This document shows positions 1-6,525 of a DNA stretch of 7,246 bases, in pieces (within the stretch, counting starts at the first letter, position 1; each line of letters starts with the position of its first letter). Location: assembly GCA_002070755.1 (NCBI GenBank), contig MWDY01000029.1:1-7246 (forward strand), written 5' to 3'. Source of the stretch: Spirochaetes bacterium ADurb.Bin110. GTDB taxonomy: Bacteria > Spirochaetota > Spirochaetia > Treponematales > Rectinemataceae. A program made the translations under genes and the position numbers. The notes below the pieces were generated by a model that did not search any database, was not told where the DNA came from, and saw only the letters and a list, made by a program, of their open reading frames with translations.

Positions 1-12
1 TTCGATGATGAC

Positions 13-1248
13 TCAGCCAAAGATGATTGGCTCGAGGTGTCGTGCATATAGATTGTACCGGACATTGCGAGAAACGGATTCGTGGGATTCTTCAAGAGTA
101 TCGAGATATTCTTTGCCCATCTCCGCGGCAATTTTGAATCCCACATGCATGAGCTGTCTCATGCCTGACTGCATTGTTGATGAATCTAACTCATGCCGTA
201 AAGCATTTACAAAAGTATCTGAATCCCAGCCCGCTACTATTTGGGGACTGGGCAGGCTAGAGGAATCGATTTCGACGACATTGACATAAGGAGCCGTGAG
301 TTCATCGATTCGAGCATAGGCTTGCTCATACACACGCTTTGCGACAGAAAGGCCCCTGCCCCCTGCTTCGGCAAGGCCAACAATCTCTTCGAGCCAAGTA
401 GTACCCGCAGTCTTGAGATGAACACCAGCTCCAAGTCTTGTGGTGATGTCATGGATTCCCTTGTAAAGCTTGAATTTATCGCTACCAGAATGTACTGAGA
501 GCTTTAGCCCTTTTGGAAGACCTAAAGATTCGGAAGCCCATAGAAGGACCTTGGCTTCCTCTTCGAAAGTATGGAAGAATTCAGTCGTGTTTCCTACATA
601 ATCGATGCCCTTTAAGAACTTGCCTGGAAAGCGCGGGGCAAGAGTCGAGATCGGAATCTTCTCTGCTGCCACAGCAACAAGAATTGCCGCAACCTGCGCC
701 GGAGTCTGTGGTTGGTCGGTTTCGTCCATAGATAGCTCGACAACAAAAGAACCCTTAGGCTTATTTGTAGCGATATAACGATAAGTCTTTCCAGCTTCTT
801 CGATAGCCGCAAGGAATTTATCAGCTACGCTCTCTAAATCAGCATGCTCAACTCGGACAGGCGTTGAACTATCCTTAAGCAGAAAAGCTGCACGATCCAA
901 AAAGGCTGAGCGTGAATCCGATGATGCTTTCTTTCCTATGCTCTCCGCCACATCGATGGTAAAAAAATTGCAGTATGGCAAAAACCAATCGACAGTTTTT
1001 ATGGTTATATGATCTGCATCTATGAACCATCCTCCATCCCATCCTGTCTTTCTTATCGATTCCGATGCAGCCCTTGCTTGATCTGCGGGCGTCGAGCCTA
1101 TCAATAGATGTTCGCGATTGCTCTTGTTCCAAACGATATCCGCTTCGCCTCCTTTGGCTCGCAAGTCCTGGAAAGCGCGTATCTGAGCTTCTCCTTCGCG
1201 ACCAAATCGGTCACCAGTGCCCACGGAAAAGCGAGAAAGTTGCAGCAT
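13..1248 (-). CDS. uxaE: UxaE-family tagaturonate/fructuronate epimerase-like protein
   Basis: This complete 411-residue cytoplasmic protein is recognised as a member of the UxaE family. In Thermotoga that family interconverts D-tagaturonate and D-fructuronate in galacturonate breakdown. Seen here: an N-terminal FSVGTGDRFGREG stretch (residues 7-19), WNKSNREH (40-47) with IGSTPA (50-55), a DADH motif (77-80), FTIDVAESIGK (96-106), ELSMDE (171-176), VHSGSDKF (252-259), GVHLKTAGTTWLEE (275-288) and a C-terminal NVRYNLYARHLEP block (395-407). The acidic and histidine residues D77, D79, H80, E171, H253 and H277 are plausible metal or catalytic ligands; this is inference. The start is well supported: AGGAGGG lies 4 nt upstream of the ATG, and an in-frame TAG at 1270-1272 prevents a longer protein. 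It looks shorter than the Thermotoga enzyme as I remember it, so it may be a divergent subfamily acting on another keto-sugar acid. It is transcribed divergently from a LarA-type racemase/epimerase gene, which supports a sugar-acid role. Confidence 0.8.
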   Translation of the reverse strand: MLQLSRFSVGTGDRFGREGEAQIRAFQDLRAKGGEADIVWNKSNREHLLIGSTPADQARAASESIRKTGWDGGWFIDADHITIKTVDWFLPYCNFFTIDVAESIGKKASSDSRSAFLDRAAFLLKDSSTPVRVEHADLESVADKFLAAIEEAGKTYRYIATNKPKGSFVVELSMDETDQPQTPAQVAAILVAVAAEKIPISTLAPRFPGKFLKGIDYVGNTTEFFHTFEEEAKVLLWASESLGLPKGLKLSVHSGSDKFKLYKGIHDITTRLGAGVHLKTAGTTWLEEIVGLAEAGGRGLSVAKRVYEQAYARIDELTAPYVNVVEIDSSSLPSPQIVAGWDSDTFVNALRHELDSSTMQSGMRQLMHVGFKIAAEMGKEYLDTLEESHESVSRNVRYNLYARHLEPIIFG

Positions 1249-1252
1249 ATGT

Positions 1253-1259
1253 CCCTCCT
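1253..1259 (-). promoter_or_regulatory. Strong Shine-Dalgarno site for the UxaE-like gene
   Basis: AGGAGGG is read on the minus strand and lies 4 nt before the ATG at 1248. It fixes the start of the UxaE-family gene and is one of the two strongest ribosome binding sites in the window. Confidence 0.8.
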
Positions 1260-1324
1260 GAGATGTTTTCTATATAATGTCGCTTGAAAGAAAGGTGCGC
1301 AAGCTCTTCTTCAATTTTCGAAAA

Positions 1325-1330
1325 AAGGAA
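1325..1330 (+). promoter_or_regulatory. Ribosome binding site choosing the ATG start of the LarA-like gene
   Basis: AAGGAA lies 7 nt upstream of the ATG at 1338. It supports this start over an in-frame TTG at 1284. A transcript made from the TATAAT at 1273-1278 would begin at about 1284, leaving no room for a leader before that TTG. Confidence 0.6.
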
Positions 1331-1337
1331 TTCTATA

Positions 1338-2639
1338 ATGAATATATCTGAGAAAAAGCGAGAATCCGGCATAGATCGATTAAAACTCGAACAATTGGTC
1401 CATAGAACTATAAAAGAATCAGGTGCGCTCGATGCGAGCAAAATTTTGATCATTCCTCCCGATATCACAAGATTCCATTCCCAGGCAGGTCTGATAACAG
1501 ATCTATTGGTCGAACAGCTTGGTTCCCGTATAGCGGCTATCCTGCCAGCCATAGGTACTCACGCACCCATGACAGAAAATGAAATCTCACAGATGTACCC
1601 TCTTTCGCCTAGAGCGCTATTCCGAGTCCATGATTGGCGAAAGGATGTGGTCGAGCTCGGAAAGATTCCAGAAGAGCGCGTTGAAGAGATTTCTGGTGGA
1701 AAGGTTAGATATTCATACCCTATTCAAACAAATAGACTTCTTGCTTTAAGAGATATAGACCTTGTTTTCTCGATTGGTCAGGTCGTACCTCACGAGGTTG
1801 CCGGAATGGCAAACCATGCAAAAAATATTTTTGTAGGCACCGGTGGAAAAGAAGCGATCGATAAGAGCCATTATATTGGCGCCTCCTGTGGAATGGAAAG
1901 CATTATGGGACGTATAGATACGCCAGTGAGAGCCCTTTTCGATGAAGCCTTGAGTATTTCTAAGGCAAAATTGCCTCCAATTGCCTGGATTCTCACTGTT
2001 ATAGGGACCGCTAGGGATGGCGCACTTATTCAGCAAGGATATTTTGCTGGATACGATAGAAAATGCTTCGAAGAAGCCTGTGCCCTATCTTCAGAGCTGA
2101 ACATAACACTTTTCGAAAAACCGCTCAGAAAAGCGGTGGTCTGGCTCGATCCAAGCGAATATCGAAGTACATGGCTGGGCAACAAATCGATTTATCGCTT
2201 AAGAATGGCCATGGCAGATGATAGCGAGCTCATAATTCTTGCGCCCGGACTTCGCAGCTTTGGAGAGGATGCTGCGATCGATGCCGTGATACGAAGCTTT
2301 GGTTATAGGCCTTCAAGCGAGATTCAGAATCTTGTCGCCCGCGAGCCTGCTCTCTCACAAAATCTCTCTGCTGCGGCCCATCTAATTCACGGCTCTAGCG
2401 AAGGCCGCTTCACTATAAGCTACGCTCCTGGCCCCTTTATGACCAAAGAAGAAATCGAATCTGTCGGCTACCACTACATTGACCTGGAAGAAGCCAAATC
2501 TCGTTACCTGCCCGAGGGCAGGCTCGCGGGCTCAGGCTTCTACAACACTCTGGATGGCGAGGAATACTTTTTTGTACCAAATCCAGCCCTTGGTCTATGG
2601 TCGACCGAAGAGCGCATGGCAAATGTTCAAAAGCCTTGA
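1338..2639 (+). CDS. LarA-superfamily nickel-dependent hydroxyacid racemase/2-epimerase (substrate unknown)
   Basis: This 433-residue cytoplasmic protein belongs to the LarA superfamily, which uses the nickel-pincer nucleotide cofactor to racemise or epimerise 2-hydroxyacids at C2. Seen in the N-terminal half: PPDITRF (40-46), GTHAPMTENE (73-82), PHEVAGMANHAKN (151-163), then GGKEAIDKSHYIG (169-181). Aligned with L. plantarum LarA, D42/R45 match D72/R75, H75 matches H108, H152 matches H174, K162 matches the cofactor-linked K184, and H178 matches the nickel ligand H200. The spacings D-R (3), H-K (10) and K-H (16) are identical, so the enzyme should be active. Known family substrates include lactate, malate, phenyllactate, 2-hydroxyglutarate and D-gluconate (GntE). 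Beside a UxaE-like gene, an aldonate such as mannonate/gluconate is the most reasonable guess, but this is inference. The cofactor genes larB, larC and larE are not in the window. The start was chosen at ATG 1338 because AAGGAA lies 7 nt upstream; a TTG at 1284 would add 18 unlikely residues. Confidence 0.8.
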   Translation: MNISEKKRESGIDRLKLEQLVHRTIKESGALDASKILIIPPDITRFHSQAGLITDLLVEQLGSRIAAILPAIGTHAPMTENEISQMYPLSPRALFRVHDWRKDVVELGKIPEERVEEISGGKVRYSYPIQTNRLLALRDIDLVFSIGQVVPHEVAGMANHAKNIFVGTGGKEAIDKSHYIGASCGMESIMGRIDTPVRALFDEALSISKAKLPPIAWILTVIGTARDGALIQQGYFAGYDRKCFEEACALSSELNITLFEKPLRKAVVWLDPSEYRSTWLGNKSIYRLRMAMADDSELIILAPGLRSFGEDAAIDAVIRSFGYRPSSEIQNLVAREPALSQNLSAAAHLIHGSSEGRFTISYAPGPFMTKEEIESVGYHYIDLEEAKSRYLPEGRLAGSGFYNTLDGEEYFFVPNPALGLWSTEERMANVQKP

Positions 2640-2666
2640 TATTTTCGCTTAAGCTACCATATCAAG
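2635..2666. terminator. Possible weak bidirectional terminator hairpin
   Basis: CTTGATAT (2635-2642) and ATATCAAG (2659-2666) form a perfect 8-bp inverted repeat around a 16-nt loop. The loop contains a second palindrome, GCTTAAGC (2647-2654). It lies at the convergent junction of the LarA-like gene, whose stop it overlaps, and the histidine kinase gene. The stem is AT-rich and no clean U-tract follows on either strand, so it is not a canonical intrinsic terminator. Confidence 0.3.
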
Positions 2667-2677
2667 AGCTTCAAGAT

Positions 2678-4117
2678 CTAATCGTGTGCCGCAGGTTTCA
2701 TGGTAATCTCGATCACAAGGCCTTGGTCTTTGCTCCCTTGTTGCATGTTGTTTTCAGTTTGACTCTGAGTCGCGGTTTTTCTATTGCGAGCCTCTATGCT
2801 CCAACCATGAAGGTCGACAACAGATTTTACAATCGTAAGACCAAAACCATGACCCGCTTCTTTCCTAGAATGCGTTCCTCGATAGAATGCGTCGAAGATG
2901 TATGGTAGATCTTCTTCAGGGATGCCCGGGCCATTATCAGCCACTGTCAACACTGGTTGGCCATTCTTTATATCCAAAGCAAGTTCTACATGGCCGCCAG
3001 CTCCCGTATAACGGAATGCATTGGATATGAGGTTTTCTACAGCTCGCTCGAATAGCGCACGGTTCATTCTGACTCTTGGAAGGTCTTTGAGTTCTTCTTT
3101 CGATAGAGCAGAATCAACCTGTCCAAAGCCATATAGGAGTTCAAGCCCTAGAAGACGAGCATCTTCCTCAAAACGCTTACCTAGAGACATTAAAAGCGGC
3201 CATAAGTCCACAGCCTCTTGGCGCATGTTCAGATCATCTATTTTCATAAATTCGATCAATTCCGAGACGAGATCTTCGAGCTGAGCGCTCTTTTCTCGAA
3301 TGATTTCAAGGTAATGGATCCTTGTGGCTTCATCTGAGGCCATATTATCGCTCAGTGCGTCAGTATAGCCTTGAATAAGAGCAATAGGTGTCTTTAAATC
3401 ATGACTGACGCCGATAAGCATGTTCATTCGCCTGGAGATCATGTCGCGCAGCGTTATTCGCATGTGGTTTATGCTATCCGCAAGGGAGCGCAGCTCTAGC
3501 GCACCGCTTCCCTTTACCTCGTGATCGAGCTTGCCTTTTGCAACTATAGCAGTATCTTCGATTAGATTATTGATTGCTTTTTCTGTCGACCTGAGTATCA
3601 AGAAGGACATAAATCCCGCAACAATGAAGGCTCCAAGCGTAAGGCTGGTAACAAGCATGAAATTCCGATTACGAATATCCTCTCGCGACAAGAAAGGCTG
3701 AATGTCGAAAATCAGAAGAGGGCTTTTTTCTAGGTTTGCATCGATAGGCAAGAAGCGCAGTTCCGGCTTAGGCTTCCCATAAGGAAGAAGAGGTGGTCTA
3801 GCAATATCAGTCACCTCGAGTCTGATTCCTACTGGCAAGTCCCTAAAGGAAGAGACCCTAACCGTGCCATCGGGGTCTACTAACGCGGCATCCATAATAG
3901 GCAATCCCACTCGCTCGCCTGCGCTCCGAATATCCTCGAGTGAGATATTGTTGTCCAAGATCCACTCTTTTGCGACCTCATCGATAAAGAGGCGTGTCGT
4001 TACTCGAGGATCGCGCTTAGCCTGTTGGCCTGTAAAAAAAAGCAACCCAAAGACTAGGGGAAAAAGTGTCACAGCCATGGTAAGAATTGCAAATTGAGTT
4101 CGGAGCTTAAGCTTCAT
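2678..4117 (-). CDS. HAMP-domain sensor histidine kinase
   Basis: This 479-residue inner-membrane sensor kinase is the partner of the adjacent OmpR-family regulator. Order of parts: first membrane helix (about 8-29), a periplasmic sensor of about 120 residues (30-152), second membrane helix (153-175), and a HAMP linker (about 176-228). The dimerisation/phosphoacceptor helix has the H-box GVSHDLKTPIAL (236-247; phosphorylated H239). The ATPase domain has the N-box ENLISNAFRYT (361-371), G1 DNGPGI (394-399), F-box FDAFYRG (408-414) and G2 GHGFGLTIV (422-430). All catalytic boxes are intact. The periplasmic part contains an AALVDPDGTVRVSS stretch (77-90) reminiscent of PAS/Cache-like sensor folds, but its ligand cannot be read from sequence. 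A Q/N-rich insert (about 447-465) precedes the last beta-strand. The ATG shares one base with the regulator's TAA, and GGAG lies 8 nt upstream, so translation is probably coupled. It is the last gene of the minus-strand operon. Confidence 0.93.
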   Translation of the reverse strand: MKLKLRTQFAILTMAVTLFPLVFGLLFFTGQQAKRDPRVTTRLFIDEVAKEWILDNNISLEDIRSAGERVGLPIMDAALVDPDGTVRVSSFRDLPVGIRLEVTDIARPPLLPYGKPKPELRFLPIDANLEKSPLLIFDIQPFLSREDIRNRNFMLVTSLTLGAFIVAGFMSFLILRSTEKAINNLIEDTAIVAKGKLDHEVKGSGALELRSLADSINHMRITLRDMISRRMNMLIGVSHDLKTPIALIQGYTDALSDNMASDEATRIHYLEIIREKSAQLEDLVSELIEFMKIDDLNMRQEAVDLWPLLMSLGKRFEEDARLLGLELLYGFGQVDSALSKEELKDLPRVRMNRALFERAVENLISNAFRYTGAGGHVELALDIKNGQPVLTVADNGPGIPEEDLPYIFDAFYRGTHSRKEAGHGFGLTIVKSVVDLHGWSIEARNRKTATQSQTENNMQQGSKDQGLVIEITMKPAAHD

Positions 4118-4821
4118 TATGCTTTCTCCACAAAGGCTTCTGGATTGAATCGATAGCCCATTCCATATTGAGTCTGGATATAATATGGATTTGCTGGATC
4201 GTCTTCAAGCTTCTTGCGCAATCTCTGAATATAGACTCCGATGGCGCTTATATCACCATATTCCTGACCCCATACGCGAGTATAGAGGTCTTCAGGAGTA
4301 AATGGCCTGCCTGGATTGCTTACAAGTTCTTTTAGGATGTTGAATTCGCGCGCAGAAAGGCTGACTGGCTCGGCATTTTTAGTTAGATACATTCCCTCGA
4401 TATCTAGCTCATAAGGCCCAAATCTTACGATACTCCCATTTTGTCGCATTTGAAGGGTAGCCGTACGCCTCATGTGAGCTCGGATGCGTGCAGCAAGGAC
4501 CTTTGGAGGACAGGGTTTAGTCACGAAGTCATCTGCTCCTACGCCAAGCCCAAAAATTACATCTTCATCAGCCTCTCTTGCGGTGAGAATCATTACAGGC
4601 ATGGACTTTGTCTTTCTGAGCTGCTCAAGAAATTGAAAGCCATCCATGCCTGGAAGGTTTAGATCGAGCACTATGAGGTCCCACTCCTCTTTTTGGGCAA
4701 TGGGAAGAGCACTCTCTGCGTCGAATGCGAGCTTGCATTCAAAGCCTTCATTCTGAAGATAGAGCTTATAGAGCTCGGCAAGCTCTTTGGTATCTTCGAC
4801 GATTAGGATTCTTCCATGCAT
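4117..4821 (-). CDS. OmpR/PhoB-family DNA-binding response regulator
   Basis: This 234-residue cytoplasmic transcription factor is phosphorylated by the kinase encoded directly downstream. The receiver domain (about 4-117) has the acidic pair E9/D10, phosphoacceptor D53 in LDLNLPGMDG (52-61), T80 in ILTA and the switch lysine K102 in TKP. The C-terminal winged-helix domain (about 130-228) has the typical SLSAREFNIL (154-163), the recognition helix around IGVYIQRLRKKL (194-205) and the wing ending YGMGYRF (219-225). The start at 4821 was chosen because AAGGAGG lies 4 nt upstream and gives the family's usual N-terminus, in which ILIVEDTKEL begins almost at once. The frame stays open upstream to an ATG at 4890 that overlaps the preceding gene's TGA by one base; this would add 23 residues with no family match. 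The likely role is autoregulation of the operon or control of envelope genes; the targets are unknown. Confidence 0.93.
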   Translation of the reverse strand: MHGRILIVEDTKELAELYKLYLQNEGFECKLAFDAESALPIAQKEEWDLIVLDLNLPGMDGFQFLEQLRKTKSMPVMILTAREADEDVIFGLGVGADDFVTKPCPPKVLAARIRAHMRRTATLQMRQNGSIVRFGPYELDIEGMYLTKNAEPVSLSAREFNILKELVSNPGRPFTPEDLYTRVWGQEYGDISAIGVYIQRLRKKLEDDPANPYYIQTQYGMGYRFNPEAFVEKA

Positions 4822-4825
4822 GCCC

Positions 4826-4832
4826 CCTCCTT
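4826..4832 (-). promoter_or_regulatory. Strong Shine-Dalgarno site for the response regulator
   Basis: AAGGAGG, within a longer G-rich run on the minus strand, lies 4 nt upstream of the ATG at 4821. It decides between this start and in-frame upstream starts at 4890 (ATG) and 4893 (TTG). Confidence 0.75.
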
Positions 4833-4889
4833 CGCAAGCACCCGGTGAACGCTGCCAGGCTACTTGCATTGATTCTCCACTTGTTGGCA

Positions 4890-6515
4890 TCAAAATTCTA
4901 TTGCATTCCAGAGAATGCTGAACTTCGTCTGGACCTTCTTGACCGAATAATCCGCATTGAGCTTTATAGGCACAGAAGCTTGGAGCGATACTTGGCTGTT
5001 TAGAAGGCTTACGGTGAGAGCTGGAGTTGTTATATTGCCATTTTTAGCATACTCAGAACCAACATCGCCAATAGAAGTCAAATCAGAAATCGTAAAGCTC
5101 ACCTTTCCACCTTCATCTCCTACTTGTACCTTAAGTTGCGGATTAAAGCGCAGCGAACCATCGGAAAAATTGGCAAGAGCATAGACAGAGCCTGTTACAC
5201 GGGTGAGACTGTTGCCTTCTCCGAAGCGCCCCGATACCGAGGCGGATCCAGCGAGATACCACATGCCCGCGTCTGTTGAACTATCGCTATACCTATAAGC
5301 AGTAGGATAATCATCTTCTATCGCCTCTGTTATCGCTGCTGTGGCTGCGGCATTCTGCATTATGCTCGAATCTGCATAACCCATACCATTATAGTAGCCC
5401 TGAACATGTATCGAATACGATAGGCCGCCTGAATAGCTCTTCGAGTATTTGACGCCCAATGTAGATTGAAAGAAAGGCTTGTTCTCTATGCTATAAGCTT
5501 CGTAGGTCCCAGGTGTCGAAGACTCTCTAGCATAGATTCGATCGGAACCATACAAGAGCACGTTTTCTCCATATACGTCAAAAGAACCTATCGCGCCAGT
5601 AAAGCTGAAGATCGCTCTAGGTCTTGCCAGCATATCGGCCCGGGCATATGCACCAAAACTGAGCTCCCATCCATTTACAACGAGGTCGTATTTGCTCGCA
5701 GCAGAAGACGAAGCCGCGTTGTTTTCTGAAATTGGCGGCACAATATATACCATAAGGTGATTTAGCTTCATCGGCACATCGACCTTGAATGCAAAGGGCC
5801 CCTCCCGCGCTGCGGTTGGATCATCTGGATCAATAGCCGATAGGCTCAGAACATCCGAGGGTTTGAACCAATTCCCAACTCCCCAACTTATACGCTGCTT
5901 GCCCAATCTAAAGAAGAGTGTCTCTTCTATATGTGTATCAACAAAGAGTTCATCCAGGCTAAAGGTAGGAGACTCATATTCTTTGTTTGTCGATAAATAC
6001 GACGATGGATCGTAGTTGAAGGAACCCGAGACATAGAGCCGCACAAGGTCGCTCTGCCTTAAATCTGCATACGCAGTGGCAGACGCAGCAAGAATTTGGT
6101 TGGGCACAGCTAGAAGATTGGTGGATAAGGAAAAATGCAGATTCTTAGCTGGAAGATAGTCGAATTCGAGATCGGAAATATCCACCGCCCCATAGAGCGT
6201 CTGTTTATCCGAGGAACTGCCTCCAAGTGGAGTATAGTTGCCATATAGACCAGCTCCAGCTGATCCACTGATCAAGAAAACTGGATAAGTCTTGGTGTCT
6301 TCCACAAGCTGCACAGTTCCCGCCGAAGCGACATTTGGATCTATCACCGTAACAATATCCTTGGGGCCACCGAAGAGTTCGTTCTCATCTATCACTTCAG
6401 GCGGCTTCAAGTTGGATGAAGAGCTTGAGGATTGCGCCCAGATACTTGATTTGCTAAAAAGAAAGAGAGTCGTCATTATAAGGAATAACAAGCTCTTTAT
6501 TATTCTTGTTTTCAT
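4890..6515 (-). CDS. Outer-membrane beta-barrel protein, porin/DUF1302-like
   Basis: This 541-residue exported protein is predicted to sit in the outer membrane. It has a classic signal peptide: basic MKTRIIK, a hydrophobic core at 9-20, and likely cleavage after A27 (IWA before Q). A Ser run (29-34) and an acidic linker with ENELFGG (44-50) follow. The rest shows many alternating hydrophobic/polar strands, rich in Y, S and G, with aromatic girdle residues. The protein ends WNAIEF, and a terminal Phe on an amphipathic strand is the usual signal for barrel insertion by BamA. FRLGKQRISWG followed by FKPSDVLS (202-224) resembles a conserved turn/strand in DUF1302 and related porin-like barrels; this is from memory and was not searched. 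The start has AGGAG 7 nt upstream, overlapping the previous gene's TAG. Only 10 nt separate it from the LolA-like gene, so the two probably work together, for example as barrel and periplasmic carrier in export of a lipid or other hydrophobic cargo. The function is otherwise unknown. Confidence 0.8.
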   Translation of the reverse strand: MKTRIIKSLLFLIMTTLFLFSKSSIWAQSSSSSSNLKPPEVIDENELFGGPKDIVTVIDPNVASAGTVQLVEDTKTYPVFLISGSAGAGLYGNYTPLGGSSSDKQTLYGAVDISDLEFDYLPAKNLHFSLSTNLLAVPNQILAASATAYADLRQSDLVRLYVSGSFNYDPSSYLSTNKEYESPTFSLDELFVDTHIEETLFFRLGKQRISWGVGNWFKPSDVLSLSAIDPDDPTAAREGPFAFKVDVPMKLNHLMVYIVPPISENNAASSSAASKYDLVVNGWELSFGAYARADMLARPRAIFSFTGAIGSFDVYGENVLLYGSDRIYARESSTPGTYEAYSIENKPFFQSTLGVKYSKSYSGGLSYSIHVQGYYNGMGYADSSIMQNAAATAAITEAIEDDYPTAYRYSDSSTDAGMWYLAGSASVSGRFGEGNSLTRVTGSVYALANFSDGSLRFNPQLKVQVGDEGGKVSFTISDLTSIGDVGSEYAKNGNITTPALTVSLLNSQVSLQASVPIKLNADYSVKKVQTKFSILWNAIEF

Positions 6516-6525
6516 GCCTCTACTC

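Larger units (their letters stand above)
1249..1337. promoter_or_regulatory. Divergent promoter region between the UxaE-like and LarA-like genes
   Basis: Both genes must start from, or be read through, this 89-bp spacer. For the plus strand there is a perfect TATAAT at 1273-1278 but no convincing -35 box 16-18 bp upstream. For the minus strand there is a weak pair: TTGCGC (plus-strand 1297-1302), a 17-bp spacer, then CATTAT (plus-strand 1274-1279). The two candidate -10 elements overlap, so the two directions could compete or share one regulator. Two small inverted repeats are possible operators: GCTTG/CAAGC (1282-1286 and 1300-1304) and the palindrome TTTTCGAAAA (1315-1324). The promoter assignment is inference from sequence only. 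Confidence 0.4.

Noticed and set aside
1284..1337. TTG start adding 18 residues to the LarA-like protein
   Set aside because: The added residues do not look like the family, there is a good ATG with AAGGAA upstream at 1338, and the TTG coincides with the expected transcript start.
1211..1552. Minus-strand open frame of 113 codons across the divergent promoter and start of the LarA-like gene
   Set aside because: It would overlap both real genes and the promoter region, and it has no recognisable domain.
1338..2639. Calling the LarA-like gene a lactate racemase
   Set aside because: The superfamily acts on several hydroxyacids, the text around the cofactor lysine differs from what I remember of LarA, and the neighbour is a uronate-type epimerase, so a substrate name is not justified.
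2597..2908. Plus-strand open frame of 103 codons over the convergent junction
   Set aside because: It overlaps the 3' ends of both flanking genes and has no domain or ribosome binding site.
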